Origin: Paratrimastix pyriformis
Taxonomy: Eukaryota > Preaxostyla > Paratrimastigidae
DNA: 64,000 nt
Reading direction: 5' to 3'
Assembly: GCA_027972325.1 (NCBI GenBank)
Contig: JAPMOS010000001.1
Coordinates: forward strand, 157,001-221,000
Shown: positions 24,901-34,896 of the stretch, piece after piece
How the letters are laid out: every line of letters starts with the position of its first letter
How positions within the stretch are numbered: the first letter of the stretch is position 1
Notes under the pieces: model-generated
Told to the model about the DNA's origin: nothing
Seen by the model: only the letters and a program-made list of their open reading frames with translations
Databases searched by the model: none
Made by a program: the position numbers and the translations under genes

Positions 24901-27362
24901 ATGTGATGCCAACGACGGGCGCGCGCGCGCAGGCATCCCCAGCCACAGAGACGTCCCCTTCGCACAGCCCGAGCACAAAGATCGGGATTCGGGAAATGCC
25001 GATCCGATAAAAAAAAACGGCACAGCGGCACAGCGGCACAACGGCACAGCGGCACAGCGGCACAGCGGCACAGCGGCACAGCGGCACAGCGGCACAGCGG
25101 CACAGCGGCACAACGGCACAACGGCAAACGAGGAACAAGGGCACGAATTTCACACAGGAACGCCCACTCGCGTGCATGGACACCGCTGTCTGCATCACTC
25201 CGCCAGCAGTCGACATCGACATCGCCACAGACCCGTCGGCGGCGCGGACGCGGCCCGGTCCGAACCTGGCTCCTCCTCCTCGGGCAGAGAGCCCAGGGGC
25301 GCCTCGGCCCGGGTCGGGTTGCCCGCCAGCAGGTTGGCGGCCAGGATGGACGTCTCGGCCAGCGAGAGGCTCGTCCCCGGGATGGCGAGGGGCGCCGGGG
25401 GCGGCGGCGGGGGGATGGCGGCGGGGATGGACAGCCCGGTCACGGCCGAGGTGGCCGCCGAGGTGGTCTCGTCATCGTCGCTGCCGCTGCCGCCGCCGGT
25501 TGGGATCTCGAGGGACGGGGCCAGGGCGCGGCGGGGCAGGGCGAGGAGGGGTATATGCCGACGGGGCGGGCCGGTTGGGATGGTGGTCGTGGCGGCGCCG
25601 GGGGGCGGGGACGGGGACAGGCTGGAGGAGACTGACGACGAGGAGGAGGAGAGGTCCCCGGACGACGCCTGCAAAAAAAACCAGAGAGGGGTGGGATCAG
25701 TCTACTGATTGCGGCCAGCTCTTCCCCCAAGACTTGCCGTGGAGTTCATGACCATGACCATGACCATGACCATGACCATGACCATGACCATATGTGAACG
25801 GGGCCAATAGAAACCACGCGCACGCCCCTCCTATAGAAAACTGCACCGACCCCGTCGGTAAGGCCCCCAGGGGGCCCCCTGGGGCCTGGGTCTGGGGTGC
25901 CTATGGGGTAGTGGGGCAGGGCCCAGCCCGGTGCTACTGGTCTGGCGGGCCCAGGTGGACCCCCGGGTCGGGGGGCAGACCCGGGGGGGTGACATGTCGA
26001 AGAGGCCTGCATGTGGGGAACTGAGGCACGAGGACCGGGCTTGTGGGCAGTGTACAGGGGGCCCCTTGGCCACTCTGGGGCGGGCAGCAGACCCGGTCTC
26101 GGACGCATCGGGCTGAGTGGGTGTGATGAAGTGTACCTGTCCGGACCCCCCCCTTTCGTCTTCCGGTCATGGTTGTTGGTGATGGGGGTGGATGTGGACG
26201 GCAAACCGCTAGTGCCGCGTAATCTACACTCCACGGGGTCTCTGCAAATGTATGCAGATCGGGCCGCCTGGCCCAGGGTTGGGTGCAGAGAGACCCGAAA
26301 TGTCAGCCCTCACTTTGACCCTGATTCGGATGCTCACCCACACCCAACCGTGCGTCAACGGCCGGATCTGCATACATTCGCAGAGACCCCATGGAGTGTA
26401 GATTATGCGGCACGAGCGGTTTGCCGTCCACATCCACCCCATCACCAACAACCATGACCGGAAGACGAAAGTACACTTTCACCCACTCACCCGGGCCCGG
26501 TCTGCCGCCAGAGTGGCCAAAGTACAAGCCCGGTCCTCGTGCCTCAGTTCCCCACATGCAGGCCTCTTCGACATGTCACCCCCTGCCCGACCCGCTCGCC
26601 CGCACCGGGCTGCTTTCCAGAAGGGGCTGCGTGGTTTCTATTGGCCCCGCTCACATATGACCATATGACCATGACCATCTGACCATATGACCATGACCAT
26701 ATGACCATGACCATATGACCATATGACCATGACCATGACCATCCACGCCCATTCATGACCCTGAGACCCGCTGGTCCTCTGAACACGATCCGCGACATGT
26801 GGATGGTGGGTGTGTGGATGGGTGCGGTACGAACCGCGGAGGGGATGGCAGAGGGAACCCGCGACGGGGCCTCATTGACACCGTCCCAGGCATCGCGGAC
26901 ACCTTGGGACCACTTGGTGCCGCTTGGTGCCGCTTGGTGCCACTTGGGCCCTTTGCTGCCGGATGCACCCGCGGAATTCGGCGAGCAGTCGGCCGCCCCC
27001 ACGAGGCCCGCCGCGAGTTGGGAGTGGAATTCCTGTGATATGTGTATGTCAAGACAGAGAGTTGGGAGTGGCATTCCTGTGATATGTGTATGTCAAGACA
27101 GAGAGGGTGTGTCAACACCAAGTGTGTGTGCGTGTGCTCCTGTGATATGTGTATGTCAAGACAGAGAGGGTATGTGTCGCGAGCGGATGCTGCTGGTGCT
27201 GCTGATGATGTCGGGAAGGTAAGGTGTGATGCTGGTGCTCGAGTGCTTTTGACGACGATGATGATGCTTGGATAGTGCTTGGATAGTGCTTGGATAGTGC
27301 TTGGATAGTGCTTGGATAGTGCTTGGATAGTGCTTGGATGATGATGATGATGATTGGATGAT

Positions 27363-27446
<84 letters not shown>

Positions 27447-28115
27447 CTTTTGACGATGGGCGGTGATGTGTGTGGCCTTGCGGACCCCTTGGCGCCTCTG
27501 GAGGCGCCTGTGGAAGCGGACGAAGCGGATCATGACGGAGCCCACCCAGACGGGCAGCCCCACCAGGTAGATGACCAGGCTGACCAGGCTCCAGCTCAGG
27601 TACGACCGGAACCAGTCTGCAGGACAGGGGGGGGGAGCCGGAGGGGAGGATGACGAGGGTGAGGATGACGAGGGTGCGGAAGGGGAGATATCGTATTTGG
27701 ATCCGCTTGGCGAACCCCCCGGCCCGCCCGCCCGCCCGGCCCGGCGCTACTCATTGCGTTGGCGCATGGCACTCACTGAACAGGGGATGGGACCAGATTC
27801 AAAAAAATCCCTCCTCCCTCCCCTCCCTCCCCTCCCCCTCCCCTCCCCTCCCCTCCCCTCCCTCCCCTCCCCTCCCTCTCCTCCCCTCCCCGTCCCGGGA
27901 TGGGGGATGAGGGGGTGGTGGTGGTGGTTGCAAACCCCCGGAGTAGCACCGGACGGCGGGGTTCTGGGCCAGGGAGCTTGTCCCGTCGGGTTGGTCGTAG
28001 CACGAGAAGACCCCGAAGGCGGCCGTGGTCTCGACCATGAACATGAACAGCAGCGAGGTCCCCTGCCACAACAGATGATGATGATGATGGGCGATGAAGG
28101 GTGATGGGTAATGGG

Positions 28116-28214
<99 letters not shown>

Positions 28215-31200
28215 GGATGAACATGAACAGCAGCGAGGTCCCCTGCCACAACAGATGATGACCGGATGCCCGGATGCCCGGATGACCGGATGACCGGATG
28301 ACCGGATGGCCGGATGATTGGATGATGATGATCAACCAGATGATGAACGGCGCTGGCCGGATGGCAGATGAACGGCAGGGACGTCCCCTGCCACCACAGA
28401 CGATGCCCGGATGGACACGAACAGCACGACCGGATGGGATGACCCGCCAACAGGTGATGACCACCGGATGTGATGCTGATGACCTGCCAACAGATGATGA
28501 CCACCGGATGGACACGAATGGAACATGACAACAGCAGGGACGTTCCCTGACTGGGCAGCAGGCGACACGAGAGCGCAGTGAGGGCAGGGGGCACTGGAGG
28601 ATCTGGCGGCCTGTGTGTGTGTGTGTGTGTGGGGGGAGGAGGAGGAGGAGGAAGGATGAGACATGATGATGAGCCCAGACCAGGACTGGGCCCCTTGCGG
28701 TTGATCATCTGGCGAGCCTGGCGGAGCGTCGCCGTGACGAAGCCTGAGCCCTGAGGCTGGGATCCCGCCGTGCCACCCCGGGGCCTGTCAGGCACCCCGG
28801 GCCTGCCGACCCCGCGGCGCGCCTGGCCACCACCACGATCAGGTAGGTCAGAGCCATGGAAAACCGATGGTCAGGGCGATGGCGGGGTGGCCAGGCGAGG
28901 ATGGAGAGCAATGTTGGGCACCCGCGGAAGATGACTGGATGATGACACGGATGATGACTGATGATGACTGAGTGATGACTGGATGATGACTGGATGATGA
29001 CTGGATGATGACTGGATGATGACTGGATGATGACTGGATGTGATGACTGGATGATGACTGGATGATGACACGGATGATGACTGGATGATGACTGGATGAT
29101 GACTGGATGATGACTGGATGATGACTGGATGATGACTGGATGATGACTGATGATGATGGGACTGGATGACTGGATGATGACTGGATGATGACTGGATGAT
29201 GACTGATGATGACTGGATGATGACTGGATGATGACTGGATGATGACTGGATGATGACTGGATGATGACTGGATGATGACTGGATGAGAGTGACTGGATGA
29301 TGACTGGATGATGACTGGATGATGACTGGATGATGACTGGATGATGACTGGATGATGACTGGATGATGACTGGATGATGACTGGATGATGACTGGATGAT
29401 GACTGGATGATGACTGGATGATGACTGGATGATGACTGGATGATGACTGGATGATGACTGGATGATGACTGGATGATGACTGGATGATGACTGGATGATG
29501 ACTGGATGATGACTGGATGATGACTGGATGATGACTGGATGATGACTGGATGATGACTGGATGATGACTGGATGATGACTGGATGATGACTGGATGATGA
29601 CTGGATGATGACTGGATGATGACTGGATGATGACTGGATGATGACTGGATGATGACTGGATGATGACTGGATGATGACTGGATGATGACTGGATGATGAC
29701 TGGATGATGACTGGATGATGACTGGATGATGACTGGATGATGACTGGATGATGACTGGATGATGACTGGATGATGACTGGATGATGACTGGATGATGACT
29801 GGATGATGACTGGATGATGACTGGATGATGACTGGATGATGACTGGATGATGACTGGATGATGACTGGATGATGACTGGATGATGACTGGATGATGACTG
29901 GATGATGACTGGATGATGACTGGATGATGACTGGATGATGACTGGATGATGACTGGATGATGACTGGATGATGACTGGATGATGACTGGATGATGACTGG
30001 ATGATGACTGGATGATGACTGGATGATGACTGGATGATGACTGGATGATGATGACTGGATGATGACTGGATGATGACTGGATGATGCCTGGATGATGACT
30101 GGATGATGACTGGATGATGACTGGATGATGACTGGATGATGACTGGATGATGACTGGATGATGACTGGATGATGCCTGGATGATGACTGGATGATGACTG
30201 GATGATGACTGGATGATGACTGGATGATGACTGGATGATGACTGGATGATGACTGGATGATGACTGGATGATGACTGGATGATGACTGGATGATGACTGG
30301 ATGATGACTGGATGATGACTGGATGATGACTGGATGATGACTGGATGATGACTGGATGATGACTGGATGATGACTGGATGATGACTGGATGATGACTGGA
30401 TGATGCCTGGATGATGACTGGATGATGACTGGATGATGACTGGATGATGACTGGATGATGACTGGATGATGACTGGATGATGCCTGGATGATGACTGGCG
30501 GTGGCAGTGGAAATGGGGAGTGTCAGACCTCGCAGTGGCTGCAGAGCTCATCCCCGAAGTGGGCCCCACAGCGGCCCACGGCATTCCTGTTTGGTATAAC
30601 ACCGTGATGATGATCACCACCACCCCGTAGCGCCAGAGTCAGTCTCCCAGAGATGGAAATCACGTTTGTGGGGCCAGTGCGAGGGCCGCTCGATCGTGGC
30701 AGGGAGCAGCCGGACAGACCCGGGACAGGCGGTTTCGGACGCGCACCGTAGGAAGAGCAGCGGGGTCGCGGGGGCCGCCCACCACCCCGGGAGGGGCACG
30801 GGGAGCAGGTTGAGCATGGTGCTGTTGTCGGGGCCCCCGCAGAAGCCCCCCGTGGGGCAGGCGACGCAGGGTACACCGCCAGCTACGGGTATGAAGATGC
30901 AGATGGAAATGGGAGTGTGTTGGTGTCAAGACAGGGGTCGAAATGACATAAAAAAAAAACAAACCGTGTTGGTGTCAAGACAGGGGTCGAAATGACATGA
31001 AAAAAAATCAAACCGTGTTGGTGTCAAGACGGGGAAGATAGGACGGGAAAAACCAAAAAAGTGAGCGAATTGGTGTCAAGCCAGGGGAAGTAAATAAGCA
31101 CAGAGATGTCGTGCGGTGGTGGATTTGACAGGGATTGGGTGCGCCAAGACGGACAGGGAAATCAAGCACAGAGAGGTCGTCTGGAGGCACACGGACCGAT

Positions 31201-32569
31201 GGCCGAGGACCCGCTGGCGTTGGATGCTGCCGGATAGAACCCGGGGAGGCAGAGGCACTGCTCGAGTCCCGAGGCGCCCAGGTACGGGGCGGCCGAGTTG
31301 GCCGGGCAGGGCAGACACTTGGCGTCGGCAATCCCCAGGGGAGTGTACCATCCCACGGGGCACGGGGCACATTGGGTCGTGCCGGCCGTCGGGGCCACTG
31401 AGCCCGGCACGCAGCGCATGCACTCGCTGCTCCCGCGATAGGCGGCGAATGTTCCCGGCTGGGCGTGACGACGGGTGGGTGGTGGTGAGAGGAGGGACGC
31501 TGATGCGCGGCTGATGAATGGGACCCGCCCCCCCACGCACTTCTCACACGGCTCATCAGAGCAGACCGGGCACAGCTCGCAGGACCCGGGGCCAGCATTG
31601 GGCTTTCTCGTCCCTCCCGGACAAAACTGGCAGCTGCGTGGTGCCGGATGGATGCGAGTGAGTGACCGGGGGTGATGATGACCACCGACCTGCTCTGACC
31701 CTCGGTGTCTGTGTACGTCCCCTCGGGGCACGGTTGACACACAACGGAGTTGTTGAGGAGCGAGAAGGAACCCACCGGGCACGGACGACAGGTCCCATTG
31801 GTGGGGAGGAGGTAGGTACCCTGGGGGCATGTGGGCTGCTCCTGATCGACGAATAGGAATCGATCGAGAAGGGGCACATAGTCGGCTCCGTTCATGGCCA
31901 ATTCCATCGTGGTCACGATCGAGCCGTGGGCGGTACTTGTGAGTGGCCGGGCGGTGAAGGTCAAGTTGGCTGGGCGGATGAAGCCCGGGGATTTGAGTCG
32001 AGTCACAGAAATAGGACAGACCACCCATTCTCACAGGAAGAATATCGGCGATTCCCAGGGTGGCATTACAAATTCTCACTCGGACCAGGTTGGAGGAAAA
32101 GTAGCAATTTGGCATCATTGTGATGGAGACCAGATCGCCACCGACCAACGAGACAGCATGCGGCGTGACAGTCGCGGTTGTTACCACACTCGGGCGATAG
32201 AAGGTGAACGGAATCCACCCCATCCAAGTGGAGTTATCAATGCTGTATTGTACGGAACCCAAGAAATGGGGGACGGCCGCAAGTACTGACGAATCGGTGG
32301 CTGGAATTTGGAGAATATGGGAAGAGTCCGCATCCGAATAGACCCAATAGAGCCGCCGTGAGAGCACGGGAGATCGTGGAACCCAGCGAACAAAAACAAT
32401 GTTCGGAAAATCTTCGCCTTCGACAACCACTTCGGTGGCGCTGCCCACTGGAGCACAATCCGGAACGAGGTCGGAAATGAAGAGCGCCGAGGCGAAGTGA
32501 AAAAGCGCAAAAACGAAGAACAGGGCAACAAAGCTGAATTAGCGGAGAGTGCTCAGGTGACCGAGACAT
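21538..32569 (-). CDS. Cys-rich (GCC2/GCC3-like) multi-TM receptor-like protein
   Basis: Large gene read right to left. A hydrophobic signal-like start (FVALFFVFALFHFASA, about 32535-32480) is followed by an IPT-like ectodomain (32450-32000) and Cys repeats: CPQGTYLLPTNGTCRPCPVGSF, CQPCPEGTY, CVPGSVAPTAGTTQCAPCP, CLPCPANSAAP (31850-31240). Then come CPTGGFCGG, PLPGWWA and ETACPG|NAVGRCGAHFG (30870-30530). The membrane region follows: a TM near 28860-28800, VETTAAFGVFSC exon (28050-27930), LVIYLVGLPVWVG (27610-27455), a disordered acidic linker (25670-25200), FRKYKPHLFYWEIVLIGRK (24575-24515), TMs with LGIAAVGVLISLLLQ and LVAILAVYILVAAG (24235-23935), GFLFYTLYRAV (22195-21988) and a final exon to TAG/TGA at 21538. 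This order is typical of large protist Cys-rich surface proteins; ligand unknown. A one-base frame change near 32000 is unexplained. The start codon is tentative: MSR at 32569 needs a 28-nt intron. Confidence 0.75.
21885..21960. repeat. (GAT)n microsatellite in intron
   Basis: About 24 uninterrupted GAT units, preceded by TGATGATCGGCAG units, inside the intron before the last exon of the Cys-rich gene. Confidence 0.95.
22470..23105. repeat. Five tandem ~126-140 bp units in intron
   Basis: Units contain GTGAGGTCGCCATCCTTCC, a TTTGAAATTTTGACC stretch and CTATCCCCCCGGGGAAGGG. The first motif recurs at about 22550, 22677, 22803, 22943 and 23080, giving spacings of 127, 126, 140 and 137. The array lies in the ~1.7-kb intron between the 23935 and 22195 exons of the Cys-rich gene. 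Some units also carry a longer GACCACGGTTCGCTGG segment. Confidence 0.92.
23110..23930. other. Intronic sequence with unexplained open frames
   Basis: Directly after the 130-bp array. A minus-strand frame of 226 codons crosses into the repeat, but it has no recognisable motif and its composition is unlike the neighbouring exons. I take the stretch as intron, possibly an inserted element of unknown type. Confidence 0.3.
25014..25130. repeat. GGCACAGC 8-mer array in intron
   Basis: About 13 copies of the 8-bp unit GGCACAGC, with GGCACAAC variants. Because 8 is not a multiple of 3, each frame reads the same 8-residue peptide repeat. Confidence 0.95.
25745..26750. repeat. Foldback (long imperfect inverted repeat) element inside a (GACCAT)n array
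   Basis: The left arm (about 25790-26268) and right arm (about 26359-26662) are reverse complements with few mismatches. Examples: GGGGCCAATAGAAACCACG pairs with CGTGGTTTCTATTGGCCCC, CATGTCGAAGAGGCCTGCA with its complement near 26555-26575, and CTTCCGGTCATGGTTGTTG near 26160 with 26445-26465. The left arm carries about 140 nt of extra GC-rich sequence (about 25840-25985). The loop is about 90 nt. Both sides are flanked by GACCAT hexamers in the same orientation (25747-25790, and degenerate 26660-26745), as if the element sat inside the array. It has no coding capacity and lies in an intron of the Cys-rich gene. It could be a foldback/MITE-like DNA transposon or a hairpin-RNA source. Confidence 0.85.
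27255..27447. repeat. TGGATAGTGCT 11-mers followed by (GAT)n
   Basis: About seven copies of an 11-bp unit (TGGATAGTGCT) to about 27340, then roughly 25 GAT units to 27447, ending just 3' of the LVIYLVGLP exon on the minus strand. Confidence 0.93.
28105..28350. repeat. GAT microsatellite with duplicated exon-end segment
   Basis: (GAT)n from 28115 to 28215, followed by GAACATGAACAGCAGCGAGGTCCCCTGCCACAACAG, which repeats the sequence at 28040-28074 (the start of the FSC exon on the minus strand). CCGGATGA units follow. The piece at 28217-28252 is a partial tandem copy of the exon edge, probably by slippage. Confidence 0.85.
28925..30495. repeat. 1.57-kb TGGATGATGAC 11-mer minisatellite in intron
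   Basis: Roughly 140 copies of TGGATGATGAC in nearly perfect register, with a few variants (GCC for GAC, one GAGAGTGAC unit, occasional loss of a unit part). It fills the intron between the GDELCSHCE exon and the next TM exon of the Cys-rich gene. The 591-codon minus-strand frame of Ser/His/Ile/Pro repeats is an artefact: 33 nt (three units) give an 11-residue period in any frame. Confidence 0.98.
30915..31090. repeat. Four ~50-bp tandem units in intron
   Basis: TTGGTGTCAAGACAGGGGTCG-like units recur at about 30919, 30967, 31017 and 31070, with A-rich tails between them. This is intronic in the Cys-rich gene. Confidence 0.88.
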
Positions 32570-32738
32570 GCCGGGTGAATCAAATGAGCACGATGTCCGA
32601 CTGGGGGGATTGATTCGACGGCAAGTTCGAGGAGGATGTTTCGAGCGCGGGGATGGATGCCTTTGCAGGAGGTGATATTGCCGAGGAGGGGGCGTGGGCC
32701 CTCCGCACGATGTTCGATTCGATGTTAACAAAAAAATC

Positions 32739-33260
32739 CTATTGCTTGGGGTTGAGGGAAACACCATTCCGCGTCAAAATTGCTCGGATAATCTCCAAAA
32801 TTAGGGTGGGAGTGATGGCCGATGGCCAATCGGGGGTCAGGGGCAGCACCGTCCCGCCATCGCACTCGAAGAGCAAAACGTGCTCTGTCGCCGCCGCCGC
32901 CGATGGGTTTGCGACAATGGCTGTCGGTGAGGAAACGGAAGGCCGATCGCACCGGATGTTCACCTGGAGGTTGGTTCGCAGCGGGGTCTACGGGAGAAGA
33001 AAAAAAGTTCAAACGCCACGAATGATTCGAAGCACAGACCGATCGGTGGAGCCAGCGGACAGTGCAGTGGGGGTGTAACTGCCGCAGGCCCGACTCAAAC
33101 TCCGTGAGGAGCGCGCAGTGCTCTACCAGAGCAGTTAGTGGCCCGCTCGGGTTCCTGATGGGATTGGGTCGAATGGGCACAGGTTATGGCAAGGAGATTA
33201 CCGCGTCCCACATGGTGGCAATGATCCCCGGCACAACTGACCTGTGGTCCTTGACAGCGG
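32739..33260 (-). CDS. Uncharacterised C-terminal exons
   Basis: Coherent minus-strand exons of unknown function. The last exon begins after an acceptor near 33000 (CTCCCGTAG) with TPLRTNLQVNIRCDRPSV, continues through HVLLFECDGGTVLPLTPDWP and ends NPKQ-stop at 32739. The upstream exon (about 33145-33060) reads LTALVEHCALLTEFESG and RQLHPHCTVRWLHRS, with a GTCTGT donor; the 60-nt intron keeps frame. An earlier exon near 33260-33200 is possible (PGIIATMWDA). No family is recognised. It may be the 3' part of the gene starting at 34490. The gap to the Cys-rich gene start is about 170 bp. Confidence 0.45.
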
Positions 33261-33429
33261 TCAGGAGGCACACTTCAGCCAGCCGGCTGACCAGGGGAGG
33301 CTGATCAGGCAGGACAAGTCGCTGTGCCCCACCCCCCGATCAGAGCCAAAAGGCGAACGGGTGAGGCAATCCAGCGACAGAGCTGGCGGCTTGCCCTCCT
33401 GTCCTCCGGCAGGCAGACGTTTCCCCAGA

Positions 33430-33540
33430 TGCGACAGATGCCCGTCAGATGCCCGCCAGACGCCCGCCAGACGCCCGCCAGACGCAGACGCCCACCAGAC
33501 TCCCACCAGACGCCCACCAGATGCCCCCAGTCGCCCCCCG
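33430..33540. repeat. CCGCCAGACGC-type short tandem repeat
   Basis: About ten imperfect 10-12-bp units (GCCCGCCAGAC, CACCAGAC) in non-coding or intronic sequence of the uncharacterised minus-strand region. Confidence 0.8.
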
Positions 33541-33789
33541 GTCATCATCGTACATGACCAACCTGGTCTTGTCTCTGGACACGCAGGGGGCTGGACAGTA
33601 GGGGATGCACAAGCACCACCTCCTTGGGGCTGGCCTGCAGCACGTGGAACGGGGCTGGCGCTTCGGCGAGCTGTCCCCCGCAGCGCAAAATCGACATAAC
33701 AAGAAAAAATCGGGGAAGGAATTCGTGAGCCATGACTGTTGTTGTGATGAGTCGGAGGAGGGGCCATTCTGGGGCCGTGACGGGAGGTA

Positions 33790-34490
33790 CGGACCCCCGA
33801 CATGGCGTCCTGGGCCCATTGGGAGGCCTGGGCCGCGATGGCTCGTTGGGTCTGCTCTTCGACTGAATCCTCGGCCGTCACGGGCTGCGATCGCTTCAGG
33901 TCGCGCCCTGGGCCAACCACGCCGGGGGGGGGGGGGGGGGGGGGGGGATACGCGCGGGGAATGAGCGACGGGCGGGGTAATGATGACAACCAGCGACATT
34001 TCCTCCAGGGGAAGATCATCGTGCCGTCCGACAGACCGTTCAAGGGGGCGTTACCGAAGCCCCTGGAACCCCAGACGATGTGGGCACGCTTGTTGATGCG
34101 CCGCAGGACCCACCGCTTGCGCAACTCGCGGACGTTTTCCTGTCGGATCTGAAAAAAACGCGGGGTCGGATCAGATGCAACTCAGTCGGGTCGCCGGCAG
34201 ACTCGGTCCACGCGAAGGGCCTCACGAAGGGAGGCGGCATGGTCCTCCAGGAAGGTGGCTGTTGCCTTCAGGTTCTATGGCGCAAGATGATTGATATTGT
34301 TGATCAAACCACAGACCTCGCACCGTTCGACCAACGCGGAGCCGCTCTGCATGAGGCGCATTGTGTCCAGCTGGAATCGGCGCCCTTCATCGGACGGGGG
34401 TTCCTCCACGGGGCGAGCCTCAAAAAGCTTCTCCCCTTTCCCCCCGATTTCCTCGGCTATTGTCGCACATGGGAACAGGAGGTTACTCAT
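33790..34490 (-). CDS. Uncharacterised alpha-helical protein, 5' exons
   Basis: Starts MSNLLFPCATIAEEIGGKG at 34490. Exon 1 ends SALVERCE at a GTCTGT donor, and a 43-44 nt intron ending CCATAG joins NLKATATFLEDHAASL. Another GTCTGC donor and a TTTTTTTTCAG acceptor join IRQENVRELRKRWVLRRINKR and then HIVWGSRGFGNAPLN. A further exon near 33900-33790 reads LKRSQPVTAEDSVEEQTQ. The predicted product is helical and charged. I do not recognise a family. It may continue into the exons at 33260-32739 as one gene. The start lies about 400 bp from the divergent RBM17 gene. Confidence 0.5.
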
Positions 34491-34896
34491 TTCACTACAG
34501 TAGGAAGGCGTTCAACAGAAAGCCGAGAAAGACGGCATCAACCTCAGGTGATGTGCTGTATCGCAAAAAAAGGTCGAGAGATCGGTCTCGGTTGACTCTT
34601 TTTCCTTGGGTGGCAGAGGGTTGAAGGGGGGGAAGAGAATGAGCGACTGTGCGGCCAGTTTCTCGGAAGATGATGGCTTCCTGTCGACCAGGGGATCGAA
34701 GTGTTTCAATCTTCGAAAAAACAATAACCAGACTTTTTACATGTTTCATCGCCCGTGTCCGTGATTTCATAAGTCCGGGGCGAGAAGTCCGGCACCACGT
34801 GCAGCATCGCCGAGAGAGCAAGACACGACGAGGTTCTTGATGAGTTCCGGCATTTTTACCCCGAGAGCGTTTTCCTGATTTGTTTCGCTTTAGGTT

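Noticed and set aside
28848-30623. 591-codon minus-strand frame of HHPVIIQSSSS repeats
   Set aside because: It is the translation of an 11-bp minisatellite in an intron; every frame of that strand gives the same periodic peptide.
33100-33170. tRNA-like sequence (GCTCTGGTAGAGC, then GTTTGAGTC, on the minus strand)
   Set aside because: The D loop would be only 5 nt and no anticodon or acceptor stem pairs; it lies within a coding exon.
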